Positions 28,724-37,578 of a stretch of DNA of 64,000 nt are shown in pieces. Positions within the stretch are counted from its first letter, which is position 1. The number at the start of each line of letters is the position of its first letter. Position numbers and translations under genes: made by a program. Origin of the DNA: Achromobacter sp. Bel (lineage in GTDB: Bacteria; Pseudomonadota; Gammaproteobacteria; Burkholderiales; Burkholderiaceae_B); the NCBI RefSeq assembly GCF_012928505.1, contig NZ_JABBJN010000005.1, forward strand, positions 124,001 to 188,000, in the 5' to 3' direction. The notes below the pieces were generated by a model. That model saw only the letters and a program-made list of their open reading frames with translations. It ran no database searches and was not told the DNA's origin.

Positions 28724-29155
28724 TCAGCCGCCGTTGCCCGTGCGGCAGACCGGTGTCGCGCTCTGGATAGAGGCGCGGGCGGCGGCGATTTCAGCCGCAT
28801 CCCAGCGCCCTTCGCCCAGCACGGTCACCGTCACCTTGGATTTGGCGGGGCCGTCAGCTTCCGCCGAAATCAGCTCAAGCACCGTGGCGGGTTCGCCCAC
28901 CTTGTACAGCTGGATTTCGTCGGGCGCGCCCTTCTCGCCCAGCGTGTGGCGCCATGCGTAGGCAATGCCGTAGGGATGCTGCACGTTCACGTGGCAGGTG
29001 CGGACGTACTCACCGCCACGGCGGAAAGCGGCCTGATAGTGGGTGTCGACGCTGAAGGTCTCTTTCTTCACGGTGTCGGCCTCGTAGACGCCCTTGCTTG
29101 CGCAACCGGCCAACAGTGCCGCCAACGTTACACCTACCCATACTGACTTGCGCAT
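28724..29155 (-). CDS. hypothetical lipoprotein
   Basis: 143 residues. A signal peptide ends in a lipobox (AALLAGC, Cys near residue 18). The mature part carries the pattern YEADTVKKETFSVDTHYQAA, with conserved-looking Cys residues (RTCHVNVQHP and ATPVCRTGNGG) that could pair. BPTD_2524-like names exist for such proteins in Bordetella, but no assignment is claimed. It leads into a membrane protein gene 3 nt downstream. Confidence 0.8.
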   Translation of the reverse strand: MRKSVWVGVTLAALLAGCASKGVYEADTVKKETFSVDTHYQAAFRRGGEYVRTCHVNVQHPYGIAYAWRHTLGEKGAPDEIQLYKVGEPATVLELISAEADGPAKSKVTVTVLGEGRWDAAEIAAARASIQSATPVCRTGNGG

Positions 29156-29205
29156 GATTCTTCCCGCATTGAAATTCGGACTCCCGCGATTATGCCAGCG
29201 GCAGC

Positions 29206-29250
29206 AAAAAGGCCACGCGGGAAATGCCTGGACATTTCTGACGTGGCCTT
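29206..29250 (-). terminator. terminator of the entericidin-like gene
   Basis: Outer stem AAGGCCACG/CGTGGCCTT with an inner stem GAAATG/CATTTC, followed on the reverse strand by a T-run (TTTTTG). It lies about 30 bp after the stop. Confidence 0.88.
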
Positions 29251-29280
29251 GAGCCGGCTAGGCGGCAACGGACTGGCAGC

Positions 29281-29412
29281 CTACTTGTTCGCGGCGCCCT
29301 CGATTTTCTCTCCGCCTCGCTGAATGTCCTTGCCAGCGCCCGCAACAGTGTTGCAGCCGGCCGTAAGGGCGGCGATCGAAAGCAGCATGACGAGAACGAC
29401 TCTGTTCTTCAT
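29281..29412 (-). CDS. entericidin-like small lipoprotein (EcnA/EcnB family)
   Basis: 43 residues. MKNRVVLVMLLSIAALTAGC is a lipoprotein signal ending at Cys20, followed by NTVAGAGKDIQRGGEKIEGA, which is the conserved entericidin pattern (N-T-x-x-G-x-G-x-D-I-x-x-x-G). Entericidins are cell-envelope lipoproteins first described as a toxin/antidote pair in E. coli; only one copy is present here. The ribosome-binding site AGGAGAGG lies 4 nt before the ATG and a strong terminator follows, so this is a free-standing gene. Confidence 0.9.
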   Translation of the reverse strand: MKNRVVLVMLLSIAALTAGCNTVAGAGKDIQRGGEKIEGAANK

Positions 29413-29678
29413 AAACCTCTCCTGTCTGGGCGTGGAAACCGAACTCAGCATACCCCAAAGGCCCCGATTTGCGCATTACTCGCATGTATGCGCGGGCGCC
29501 GCCGCCGCGGCCGGACCGCATCATGGTTTTCACCGCCGGCTCTCCGGCCTGCGGCGAATTGCTTTAGAAAATCTATCCTCACCAGCCAGGAATGATCGTT
29601 TTACGAAGAAATATACGAAATCCAGAATAGGCACAAGCCTGTAGTCCAGGAAATAGCCTAACTCTTCTTTCCGCGCCC

Positions 29679-30314
29679 ATGACCGCCCCCGCCTTGCACC
29701 TCTATACGGACAGTTCGCCCAACGGCTTCAAGATCACCATCGCCCTCGAAGAATTGGGGCTGCCCTACACCCTGCACCATGTGCGCATCGAGCAGGGCGA
29801 GCACCGTCACCCCGATTTCCTGGCGCTGAACCCCCACGGCCGGATCCCCGTACTGCATGACGCCGGTACGGGCATCACCCTGTTCGAATCGGCCGCTATC
29901 CTGCTGTATCTGGCCGACAAGACCGGCCGCCTGCTGCCCCCCGCCCCCGCGGCGCGCTGGGAAGCCATCACCTGGCTGATGTTCCATAGCGCCAGCATGG
30001 GCCCCTTGCTGGGCCAGCGCGTGCACGCCGAGTGCTTTGCGGCCGACCGCCACGACGCGTCGGTCCAACGCTATCGCCGCCTGAGCGAAGACACCTTCGC
30101 CGTGCTCGACGCGCGTCTGGCCGAACGCGAGTGGCTGGCGGGCGACGCGTTCTCCATCGCCGATATCGCGACTTTCGGCTGGATGCACATCGCGCGGATC
30201 GTCGAATTCGATTTCAGCGGGCATACGCACCTGAGCGCCTGGCACCTGCGGGCCAGCCGGCGCCCGGCCGTGCAGCGCGGCATTGCCCTGCCCCAGCCTG
30301 CCACCGGCCCCTGA
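29679..30314 (+). CDS. glutathione S-transferase family protein
   Basis: 211 residues. The N-terminal thioredoxin-like domain starts LHLYTDSSPNGFKITIALEE with the SPNG catalytic-loop pattern of nu-class or YfcG/YghU-type GSTs. The conserved cis-Pro motif GRIPVLHD is near residue 48 and ESAAILLYLAD near 66. The C-terminal helical domain has ADIATFGWMHI near 161. The in vivo substrate is unknown; YfcG-type enzymes act as disulfide reductases. Its end lies 28 bp before the luciferase-like gene, so the two may be co-transcribed. Confidence 0.92.
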   Translation: MTAPALHLYTDSSPNGFKITIALEELGLPYTLHHVRIEQGEHRHPDFLALNPHGRIPVLHDAGTGITLFESAAILLYLADKTGRLLPPAPAARWEAITWLMFHSASMGPLLGQRVHAECFAADRHDASVQRYRRLSEDTFAVLDARLAEREWLAGDAFSIADIATFGWMHIARIVEFDFSGHTHLSAWHLRASRRPAVQRGIALPQPATGP

Positions 30315-30342
30315 CGCTTGCCCCCTCGATGCCCCCCCTCCA

Positions 30343-31431
30343 ATGACTGATCTCATGGCTGATCCCGTGACCGACTTCATGCCCAATTCCACGCCCCGTC
30401 CCGCATCCCTCCCGTCGACGCCCGCTGGCGCCTCCGCGCCCGCATTTGCCATGCATCCCGGCTACCGGCGCATGTTCGCCCCCGACCGGCTGACGGTAGG
30501 CATCTTCCTTCCCCTACGGTTCTACCAAGGCGACATCGCGGTACTGCAAGGCCAGGCCGACCTGGTCGCCGACATCGACCGCCGGGGATTTGCCGCCGTA
30601 TGGGTCCGGGATGTCCCCCTTTTCGACCGCAACTTCGGCGACGCCGGCCAGGTGTTCGACCCCTTTTCCTATCTAGCCTATCTGGCGGCCCGCACGGAGC
30701 GCGTCGCGCTTGCCACCGGCAGCGCCGTCTTCACATTGCGGCACCCGATCGATCTGGCCAAGGCCGCCGCCACGCTTGACCGCCTGTCCGGCGGCAGGCT
30801 GGTCATGGGGATCGCCTCGGGCGACCGCCCCGTCGAATTCCCCGCATACGGGCTCGACCACGCCCAGCGTGGAGAGCGATTCGCCCAGACCGTGTCCTAC
30901 TTCCGCCAACTGATGCAAGCCCCCCAGGGCGCCATCGACTCGCCCCTGGGCCGGTTGGCGGGGCCGCAGTTGCTGCCCAAACCCGCGACAGGGCGCGTGC
31001 CGTTGCTGATCACGGGTTCCTGCCGCCAAACACCGCAATGGGTGGGCGAACACGCCGACGGCTGGCTGACGTATCCCGATAGCACGCACGAGGATGCCGG
31101 GCCGCAGCGACTGGCGCAGAAGATCCATGCCTGGCGCGCACGGATTCCGGATGCCGGATTCCGGCCGCACGCCACCAATGAATGGGTGGATCTGAGCGCC
31201 GATCCGGACCATCCGCGCACGCCGATGCAAGGCGGCTACGTGCTGCGTACCGGGCGCAAAGGGCTGATCGACCTGCTGATGCAATGGCAAGCGGCGGGCG
31301 TCAACCACGCGGCACTGGGCATCCAGTTCTCGGAACGCCCTCCAGGCGAAGTGATCCAGGAACTGGCCGAGGAAGTCCTGCCCCACTTTCCCGCCCATGA
31401 AGGGGTGCCCCCCGCCCCAGACCGCTGGTAG
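30343..31431 (+). CDS. LLM-class flavin-dependent oxidoreductase
   Basis: About 362 residues from the ATG at 30343. It is a bacterial-luciferase-like TIM barrel: VGIFLPLRFYQGDIAV at the start of the barrel, RTERVALATGSAVFTLRHPI, DRLSGGRLVMGIASGDRPVE and a C-terminal NHAALGIQFSERPP. These match LLM-family enzymes that use FMNH2 and O2 or F420. The first 30 residues are low-complexity and weakly supported; an ATG at 30451 (MHPGYRRMFAPDRL) is an alternative start. Substrate unknown. Confidence 0.88.
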   Translation: MTDLMADPVTDFMPNSTPRPASLPSTPAGASAPAFAMHPGYRRMFAPDRLTVGIFLPLRFYQGDIAVLQGQADLVADIDRRGFAAVWVRDVPLFDRNFGDAGQVFDPFSYLAYLAARTERVALATGSAVFTLRHPIDLAKAAATLDRLSGGRLVMGIASGDRPVEFPAYGLDHAQRGERFAQTVSYFRQLMQAPQGAIDSPLGRLAGPQLLPKPATGRVPLLITGSCRQTPQWVGEHADGWLTYPDSTHEDAGPQRLAQKIHAWRARIPDAGFRPHATNEWVDLSADPDHPRTPMQGGYVLRTGRKGLIDLLMQWQAAGVNHAALGIQFSERPPGEVIQELAEEVLPHFPAHEGVPPAPDRW

Positions 31432-31502
31432 GCCGGTCCGACCTACAATGCGGCCCGGCCGCGGCTGTCGCGTATTTGCCGGCAATGGATTAGGATTCGA
31501 AA

Positions 31503-31862
31503 ATGAACAAAAAACCTGTACCGCAGAACGCTGGCGCAGCCCCCCAGGGCTGGGGCTGGGAACAGCCGCAATGCCGTGGACAAGCGGCATTGGCGCTGTT
31601 CATTGACGATCTGCACCGAATTCTGCAAGCCCATGCCGCTGGCAAGCTCGCGGACAGCAGCACGTTGGCCGACGCGCAAGCGCACGTCGACGAATTGCTT
31701 GCCCGCTACAACGAAATCAACGCCGCACCGGAAATTTTCCTGGGACAATCGGTCGAATTGAAGGAAGGCGTCGACCGGAACGGTGTTTCTCATACGGTAC
31801 CGATTTTTTCAGCGCGGCTGAAGAAATCGCTGGTGTCGATGCTGGGCCAAGGCCCCGGCTGA
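31503..31862 (+). CDS. hypothetical protein
   Basis: 119 residues, soluble. It contains GWGWEQPQCRGQAALALFID near residues 16-35, a helical middle with HAAGKLADSSTLADAQAHVD, and SARLKKSLVSMLGQ near the end. No family recognised. The ATG at 31503 has no strong ribosome-binding site in view. It precedes another unknown gene by about 70 bp. Function unknown. Confidence 0.6.
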   Translation: MNKKPVPQNAGAAPQGWGWEQPQCRGQAALALFIDDLHRILQAHAAGKLADSSTLADAQAHVDELLARYNEINAAPEIFLGQSVELKEGVDRNGVSHTVPIFSARLKKSLVSMLGQGPG

Positions 31863-31930
31863 AACGCCCTTTTTTACCGGCCAGTCAGCGGCGGCCGACA
31901 ATGCACCAGAACAGCTACTGGAGACCCCCA

Positions 31931-32332
31931 ATGAATTCGGACAATGTCGTAGAGTTTCTCCGCCTGCTGTCGCTGGACGTCTCGCTGGGCGCTTCCGCCC
32001 AGCATGCTGCCAGCCAACCGGATGCGCCATTGGCCCTGGCCCGCCTGGCCACCGCGCATGGCCTGCCTTGCAGCGCGTCGGACTGGTCCTTCTTCGCTCG
32101 CAGCTGCCTGGGTACGTCGACTGCGACCCAGACAGACTCGGACCCCGTCGCCACCATCTGGCAACTGGTGCAGGACCCTGCCCACGGCACCGACATTCCC
32201 GCCAGCGCGATCACGCGCGTTATCGGCATCATCACGCAACCCGACGGCGGCCCGCCCGTCGTCGGCCATGTCGTGGGCGACCTGGCGCCGCGCAAGCCGG
32301 TGGGCATGGCGCCCTATCCCACGGGCTCCTGA
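31931..32332 (+). CDS. hypothetical protein
   Basis: 133 residues from the ATG at 31931 (MNSDNVVEFLRLLSLDV), with GGAG about 9 nt upstream. It includes a helical N-terminus and a C-terminal stretch ITQPDGGPPVVGHVVGDLAP. No transmembrane segment and no recognised family. It converges with the flavoprotein gene, stopping 18 bp from its end. Function unknown. Confidence 0.55.
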   Translation: MNSDNVVEFLRLLSLDVSLGASAQHAASQPDAPLALARLATAHGLPCSASDWSFFARSCLGTSTATQTDSDPVATIWQLVQDPAHGTDIPASAITRVIGIITQPDGGPPVVGHVVGDLAPRKPVGMAPYPTGS

Positions 32333-32350
32333 CACGCGCGAACGGCAGCC

Positions 32351-33607
32351 CTAGGGCTTGCCCGCCAGATAGCCTGCCACGCCCAACGCGGCCACTCGCC
32401 CGCTGGCCATGCAGGCCGTCAGCAGATAGCCGCCCGTGGGCGCTTCCCAATCCAGCATTTCGCCAGCGACGAACACACCCGGCGCCGAGCGCAGCATCAG
32501 GGCGGCATCCACGGCGTCCAACGACACCCCGCCTGCGGTGCTGATGGCTTCATCCATGGGGCGGGCGCGTGCAAGCGTCAGCGGCAAGGCCTTGATCCGC
32601 AACCCCAATCGCTCCGGGTCCTTGAAATCCTCGGCAGATGCGCATTCGCGCAATAGCCCCGCCTTCACGCCCGTCAACCCCAGCCGGCTTTGCAAATGGC
32701 TGGACATGGAACGCGCCCCGCGCGGATGCGTGACGGCGGCCATGACTTTTTCCTGCGTCCAGTCAGGCGCCAGATCCAGCATGGCGACAGCCTGCCCTTG
32801 TTCGTCGATCCGATCGCGCAACGGTGCGGACAGCGCATACACCAGGCTGCCCTCGATGCCGGTATCGGAGACGACGAATTCGCCCTGCCGGGCCGACAGG
32901 CCGCCTGCAGGCCACGGGCACGACATCGAAACGGATTTAACCGGCTGCCCCGCGTAGCGCTGGCGGAAGTGTTCCGACCACGCCACGTCGAACCCGCAGT
33001 TGGCGGGTCGCAGCGGCGCCACATTAACGCCATGCGCCTGCAATCCGGCCACCCAGGCACCATCCGACCCCAGCTTGGCCCAGCTTCCGCCTCCCAACGC
33101 CAGCACCGCGGCATCGGCCGCCAGCGTGCGCACACCTTCGGGAGTATCGAACCGCAACGCCGCCGCGGACGGCGCGTCGCCTTGCGGCCACCCCAGCCAG
33201 CGATGCCGCATATGGAAGCGCACGCCGCTTGCACGCAGCTGGGCCAGCCAGGCCCGCAACAACGGCGCCGCCTTCATTTCCTGGGGAAAGACGCGCCCCG
33301 ACGACCCCACGAAGGTCTGGACGCCCAGTTGATGCGCCCATTCCCGCAACGCAGCAGCATCCATCACCGCGAGCCAGGGCGCCACCTGCGCGGCATGCGC
33401 GCCGTAGCGCGCCAGGAACGGGGCCGCGGCCTCGCTGTGTGTCAGATTCAGCCCGCCGCGCCCCGCCATCAGGAACTTGCGGCCAACCGAGGGCATCGCG
33501 TCGAACACGTCCACCTGCAGGCCCAGGGCGGCCAGCCCCTCCGCCGCCATCAGGCCCGCCGGACCGCCACCGATGACAGCGACGCGTTTGGAAGCGTTCA
33601 TGGTCAT
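32351..33607 (-). CDS. NAD(P)/FAD-dependent oxidoreductase, HI0933-like
   Basis: About 418 residues from the ATG at 33607 (MTMNASKRVAVIGGGPAGLM), or MNASK at 33601. The Rossmann motif VIGGGPAGLMAAEGLAALG leads into DAMPSVGRKFLMAGRGGLNL, a signature of the HI0933/TIGR03862 flavoproteins. The C-terminal GEMLDWEAPTGGYLLTACMA is the matching end motif. The role is unknown in general; some members act on RNA or membrane substrates. The long upstream frame to 33808 is not supported by homology. Confidence 0.9.
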   Translation of the reverse strand: MTMNASKRVAVIGGGPAGLMAAEGLAALGLQVDVFDAMPSVGRKFLMAGRGGLNLTHSEAAAPFLARYGAHAAQVAPWLAVMDAAALREWAHQLGVQTFVGSSGRVFPQEMKAAPLLRAWLAQLRASGVRFHMRHRWLGWPQGDAPSAAALRFDTPEGVRTLAADAAVLALGGGSWAKLGSDGAWVAGLQAHGVNVAPLRPANCGFDVAWSEHFRQRYAGQPVKSVSMSCPWPAGGLSARQGEFVVSDTGIEGSLVYALSAPLRDRIDEQGQAVAMLDLAPDWTQEKVMAAVTHPRGARSMSSHLQSRLGLTGVKAGLLRECASAEDFKDPERLGLRIKALPLTLARARPMDEAISTAGGVSLDAVDAALMLRSAPGVFVAGEMLDWEAPTGGYLLTACMASGRVAALGVAGYLAGKP

Positions 33608-33811
33608 GGCGCCGGCGCCATCAAGGCGGGGGCGTGCAGAGGCGAAGGACACAGCATGGAGGGAAAATCGAAGTTGTCTGGAGGGGCGATACGCGGCGAA
33701 CGCCGCGCAGGAAAGGATTGTCGCATGACGCCGAGGCTGCTCGCCGCCGCGGCAACTTGACGCGCATATCAGGACAGACATCGAGAAAAAAGGCCCGGCG
33801 CCGGCCATTTA
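33608..33811. other. gene-free spacer, with a possible terminator for the gene at 33929
   Basis: No protein-coding gene seen. On the reverse strand a short GGCC-type stem (around 33791-33805) followed by six T (33785-33790) could terminate the gene at 33929-34273. The rest is occupied by the 95-bp repeat listed separately. Confidence 0.4.
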
Positions 33812-33906
33812 TTGACCGCAGGCGCCAAGCCTTTGTTATGACAGGACAATTCGGACATGCGCAAAGGCTATCCCAAGGCTTGTCCACAGTCGCTGTGGGT
33901 AACTTC
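33812..33906. repeat. 95-bp dispersed repeat, copy A
   Basis: It aligns without gaps to 37471-37565 at 71 of 95 positions (hand count). The last 35 bp are nearly identical and include CCACAG-N3-CTGTGG. The reverse strand encodes KLPTATVDKPWDS and then PVITKAW; copy B encodes KLPTASVDKPWDS and PLITRAW in the same frame. Confidence 0.85.
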
Positions 33907-33928
33907 CCCCGTCAGGCCTTGCCCATCG

Positions 33929-34273
33929 TCAAGCGTTGACCGCCGCCTGCATCGGCCCCGACCAGGGTTCAGCGTCCAGCTGGAAACGCAACTCCTGGTA
34001 TTCGCCATCCACCCCCACCGAACGCAGCAGGCCGGCATCCATGGCCTGGCCCAAGGCGCGGCGGCACAGGGTTTCGGGATCATCGGGAAGCGACTGGAAG
34101 ACGCCATCTGGGATGCGCAGGCGCAGCAGCGCCTGGGGATCGCCGCGTTCCGCAGGCCGGCCGATATGGATATGCGCGGGGTAGCCGTGCGGGCACCAGA
34201 TGCCCACGTGATACTTGCCTTCGGCGCCGGTATCGGCGACGTAGCCGGGATGATCGTATTTTGCGGTACCCAT
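33929..34273 (-). CDS. hypothetical protein
   Basis: 114 residues. The ATG at 34273 has an excellent ribosome-binding site (GGAGG, 5 nt). The N-terminal half has GTAKYDHPGYVADTGAEGKY and a His-rich WCPHGYPAHIHIGRP. The latter could bind a metal, but no family was recognised. Stand-alone gene between the 95-bp repeat and the initiator tRNA. Function unknown. Confidence 0.75.
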   Translation of the reverse strand: MGTAKYDHPGYVADTGAEGKYHVGIWCPHGYPAHIHIGRPAERGDPQALLRLRIPDGVFQSLPDDPETLCRRALGQAMDAGLLRSVGVDGEYQELRFQLDAEPWSGPMQAAVNA

Positions 34274-34414
34274 GGACCCTCCTCGAGTGCGGCGAACTAG
34301 CGCGCGTGACCCATGGTAGCTCAGGGCCGCGGCGCTGTGCGGCCCGCAGTACCCGGGAAACTCCGGGCTGGATCAAAGGATTGACCCAAGGCAAGTCACA
34401 GGCAAAAAAGGACG

Positions 34415-34448
34415 AAAAAAAGCCGCGATTGGAATCGCGGCTTTTTTT
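34415..34448. terminator. terminator of the initiator tRNA
   Basis: GCCGCGATT, GG, AATCGCGGC flanked by long A and T runs, active in both directions. It lies 8 bp past the tRNA 3' end on the reverse strand. Confidence 0.9.
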
Positions 34449-34455
34449 CTGAAAC

Positions 34456-34532
<77 letters not shown>

Positions 34533-34552
34533 TCTGATGTGTGAACTATACA

Positions 34553-34942
34553 TCATTTTGAAATCTTGTGCATCGCACCCAGGCGATTATTCGTGTTTTT
34601 TGGCCCATTCATGCGAAAAATATTCGCCGTCAGCCGAAAAAAACGCGCCAGCAGGCCAGGAACCTCCAGGCAAATCACTTCTGCGGGGCCGATCGCCGTC
34701 ACGCGCACCGCCCCCCCGTAGCCGACCCCGTGCGCTTCACCGGCATTGACCCGGATGGACACCGGCAAAACCAGACCATTGGGGGCTTCGGCGGCGGTCG
34801 ACGGCTCTTCCACGCGCACGCTGCCGGCCACGCACACCAGCGTGGCGCCCGTTCGCAGCGTCAAAAAGCGGCTGGCGCCAGCGGCAATTTCCAGTCGGCG
34901 TGCCAAGGGTTGGGCGAATTGGGCGTCGGTTTCGGCATTCAT
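34553..34942 (-). CDS. hypothetical protein, DUF2917-like
   Basis: 129 residues from the ATG at 34942 with GGAGAT upstream. The pattern GASRFLTLRTGATLVCVAGS followed by VRVEEPS and VNAGEAHGVGYGG looks like a small cupin-type beta domain, resembling DUF2917. The C-terminal 35 residues (FFRLTANIFRMNGPKNTNNR) are basic. It is divergent from the MocR regulator, so it could be its target. Function unknown; the tRNA lies 20 bp past its end, with its promoter inside the tail of this gene. Confidence 0.65.
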   Translation of the reverse strand: MNAETDAQFAQPLARRLEIAAGASRFLTLRTGATLVCVAGSVRVEEPSTAAEAPNGLVLPVSIRVNAGEAHGVGYGGAVRVTAIGPAEVICLEVPGLLARFFRLTANIFRMNGPKNTNNRLGAMHKISK

Positions 34943-35111
34943 GGTGATCTCCAGTCGGACCATGACAGGCTACGCGCGCCCTGCTTTGCGCAACAGCCAC
35001 ACTCCTTGCCTTTCTGTACCGATGCAGACGCTCGATTTTGGCGCTGTTATGGTGTACTTTCCATCAATCTGTGCCTACCTTCATTCCAACCTCGGGGAGC
35101 ATGATCGGCGC

Positions 35112-36551
35112 ATGGACCCACAACCGCTGTACCTTCGCCTGGCGAACCACTATCGACGCGCCATCCAGACGGGCGTCCTGGCGCCCGCCCAGCGCATGCC
35201 GTCGGTACGCACGCTGGTGCGCACCCATCACGTCAGCCTGTCCACCGCGCTGCAAGCGTGCCGCCAATTGGAAGACGACGGGCTGATCGAAGCCCGGCCC
35301 CGCTCGGGCTATTTCGTCCTGCAGCCCCGGCGCAACAGCATCCCACCGGTCAACGAGCCCGACATCCGCCAGACGCTGGGCGCGGCGCAGTACGTGGGCA
35401 TCCACGACCGCGTGTCGGATTTCATCGCCAAGTGCGAGGCCCATCCTGTCAGCGCCAACTTCGCGCTGGCCGCGGCGGTGCCCGAGGCATATCCGATGGA
35501 AGCGCTGAAGCAGGCGATGACGCGCGCGCTGCGCATGTCGCCCCAGGTGCTGGTCAGCCCCGTTCCGCCGCAAGGCCACCCGGAGCTGCGCACGGTCCTG
35601 GCTCGCCGCGCGCTGGCCAACGGCATCAACGCCACGCCCGACGACGTCATCGTCACGCACGGCTGCATCGAAGCCCTGAACCTGGCGCTGCGAGCCGTGG
35701 CCCGGCCCGGCGACACCATCGCCGTCGAATCGCCGACTTACTTCGGCCTGCTGCAGATCCTGGAAAGCCTGGGGATGCGGGCGCTGGAGATTCCCACCAG
35801 CCCGCAGAACGGCTTATCGATCGAAGCGCTGGACCTGGCTTTCCAGACCCACGGCAATATCCGCGCGGTCGTGGTGGTGCCTAATTTCCAGAACCCGCTG
35901 GGCTGCGTGATGCCCGATGCGGAAAAGGCCCGGCTGGTGGCGCTGTGTGAACGCCAGCAGGTGCCGCTGATCGAAGACGACACCTATGGCGCACTGACCG
36001 ACGATGACACCCCGCTGGCCGCGGCCAAGTCCTGGGACGCGACCGGCAATGTCATCTATTGCTCGTCCATGCACAAGACCCTGGCACCCGGCATGCGCCT
36101 GGGTTGGCTGCTGGGCGGCCGCTGGAAAGCCCGCATCGCCATGCTGAAGTTCGCGCAAAGCCGCCCCAACGAACCCTTGGCGCAGATCGCCGTCGCCGAT
36201 TTCCTGGGATCGCGCGCTTATGACCGGCATCTGGCGCGGCTGCGCAGGTTGTTGAAAATCCAGCGCGACCAGACGGCCGAAGCGATCGCCGCGCATTTTC
36301 CGCGCGGCACTCGGCTGAGCGTGCCGCAGGGCGGCATGCTGCTGTGGGTGGAGATGCCCGGCGGCCGGTCGGGCATGGAGGTCTTCGAGGCCGCGCTTGA
36401 ACAAGGCATCCGCGTCGCGCCCGGCGCGATGTTTTCGAACGGCACGCGCTACAACCACTTCCTGCGCATCAGCTGCGGCCAGCGCACCACGCCCGAAATC
36501 TCCCGTGCCTTGCTCACCTTGGCGCGCATCGTCGGCGAGCGCGCGGGATGA
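35112..36551 (+). CDS. MocR/GntR-family regulator with aminotransferase domain
   Basis: 479 residues from the ATG at 35112 (MDPQPLYLRLANHYRRAIQT). The N-terminal GntR winged helix includes PAQRMPSVRTLVRTHHVSLS and TALQACRQLEDDGLI. A fold-type I aminotransferase domain follows, with the PLP Lys at residue 322 in SSMHKTLAPGMRLG. MocR proteins use PLP and amino-compound ligands to regulate; the neighbours give no clear target, though the divergent gene at 34553 is a candidate. The following dedA gene overlaps by 4 nt (ATGA). Confidence 0.93.
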   Translation: MDPQPLYLRLANHYRRAIQTGVLAPAQRMPSVRTLVRTHHVSLSTALQACRQLEDDGLIEARPRSGYFVLQPRRNSIPPVNEPDIRQTLGAAQYVGIHDRVSDFIAKCEAHPVSANFALAAAVPEAYPMEALKQAMTRALRMSPQVLVSPVPPQGHPELRTVLARRALANGINATPDDVIVTHGCIEALNLALRAVARPGDTIAVESPTYFGLLQILESLGMRALEIPTSPQNGLSIEALDLAFQTHGNIRAVVVVPNFQNPLGCVMPDAEKARLVALCERQQVPLIEDDTYGALTDDDTPLAAAKSWDATGNVIYCSSMHKTLAPGMRLGWLLGGRWKARIAMLKFAQSRPNEPLAQIAVADFLGSRAYDRHLARLRRLLKIQRDQTAEAIAAHFPRGTRLSVPQGGMLLWVEMPGGRSGMEVFEAALEQGIRVAPGAMFSNGTRYNHFLRISCGQRTTPEISRALLTLARIVGERAG

Positions 36552-37111
36552 ATCCGGCCCTGCACCAGTTCATCGTCGACTACGGCTTATGGGCCGTGCT
36601 GGGAGGCACCTTCCTGGAAGGCGAAAGCGTGGTGGTGTTCGCGGGCTTCCTGGCGCATCAGCATTTGCTGCACCTGCCCGAGGTGATGCTGTGCGCCTTC
36701 GCGGGGTCGTTCGGGGCAGACCAGTTGCTGTTCTTCCTGGGCCGGCGCTATCGCGAGCATCGCCTGGTGCGGCGCATCCGCGAAAAACCCGCCTTCGAAC
36801 GCGCCCTGGCGCTTGTCGATCGCTACCCCCACGGCTTCATCCTGAGCCTGCGTTTCCTGTATGGCCTGCGCACCGTCGGTCCGGTGGCGTTGGGCATGTC
36901 GCGCGTGCCGCCGCTGCGTTTTCTTGTACTGAATGCGATCGCCGCCGCGATCTGGGCGGTGTGCTTCAGCCTGCTGGGCTACGCCTTCGGGCAGACCATC
37001 GAATCCCTGCTGGGGCGCCTGCATGGCGTGGAAACCAAACTGGCGGTGGCCGCCGCGATCGGCGCGGCGATCTGGCTGGCGTACCACCTGCTCGCACGGC
37101 GCCGGCGCTGA
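36548..37111 (+). CDS. DedA-family membrane protein
   Basis: 187 residues with about five membrane segments. It contains the DedA pattern EGESVVVFAGFLAHQ, then GADQLLFFLGRRYR, and SLRFLYGLRTVGPVALGMSR with the conserved Arg residues. DedA proteins are lipid-carrier flippases or proton-dependent transporters needed for envelope homeostasis and cationic peptide resistance. Start overlaps the MocR stop (ATGA), implying co-translation. Not further assigned. Confidence 0.9.
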   Translation: MNPALHQFIVDYGLWAVLGGTFLEGESVVVFAGFLAHQHLLHLPEVMLCAFAGSFGADQLLFFLGRRYREHRLVRRIREKPAFERALALVDRYPHGFILSLRFLYGLRTVGPVALGMSRVPPLRFLVLNAIAAAIWAVCFSLLGYAFGQTIESLLGRLHGVETKLAVAAAIGAAIWLAYHLLARRRR

Positions 37112-37118
37112 CCGGACG

Positions 37119-37391
37119 TCAACAGACGACACGGCCGCTGGCGTACAGCACGTGGCGCCGCCGCGCCTTGCGGTACCAGCCGCCGATCAGCGGCAGCAAC
37201 GCCAGGCGGCGCAGAATGGGATGGCGCTGGTCGAAGTCGTGCCAGGCCTTGAAGCCATGCCCCATGCGCTCCCAGCTCTGACGCGCTTCGGGAGTAAGTT
37301 TGCCGGGGTCGAACGCCGCCAGCTTTGCCGCTTCCGAGACACGGGCCAACATGGCGCCGCCCCGGTGTTCCAATCGATACTGATTCCGCAT
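37119..37391 (-). CDS. hypothetical protein
   Basis: 90 residues from the ATG at 37391. The middle has LTPEARQSWERMGHGFKAWH, and the end has LLPLIGGWYRKARRRHVLYA, a short hydrophobic patch followed by basic residues. No clear ribosome-binding site or family. It converges on dedA, with 7 bp between the stops. Function unknown. Confidence 0.55.
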   Translation of the reverse strand: MRNQYRLEHRGGAMLARVSEAAKLAAFDPGKLTPEARQSWERMGHGFKAWHDFDQRHPILRRLALLPLIGGWYRKARRRHVLYASGRVVC

Positions 37392-37470
37392 GGGGCCGCA
37401 TATTACCCGGCTTGGGGCTAGCGTGTAGTTCATTGAAACAGACACTTGAAAAGCGCAAAAGGAGCCACCT

Positions 37471-37565
37471 TTGACCGCCCTTTCCAAGCCCTTGTAATTA
37501 AAGGGATTTGCGGATCTATGCGCGGACTATCCCAAGGCTTGTCCACAGAAGCTGTGGGTAACTTC
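37471..37565. repeat. 95-bp dispersed repeat, copy B
   Basis: Partner of 33812-33906, same orientation, no gaps, 71 of 95 identical. It contains the CCACAG-N3-CTGTGG arm and encodes KLPTASVDKPWDS then PLITRAWKGRS on the reverse strand. Confidence 0.85.
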
Positions 37566-37578
37566 AGCCCGGAACGGG

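Noticed and set aside
29258-29533. 91-codon reverse-strand frame overlapping the entericidin-like gene
   Set aside because: Arg-rich, without ribosome-binding site or homology; the 43-residue lipoprotein in another frame has all the expected signals.
33880-33900. DnaA box or replication origin at the TGTCCACAG motif
   Set aside because: Only one weak match per copy, and the motif belongs to the 95-bp repeat; no cluster of boxes, no AT-rich unwinding region and no dnaA or gyrB nearby.
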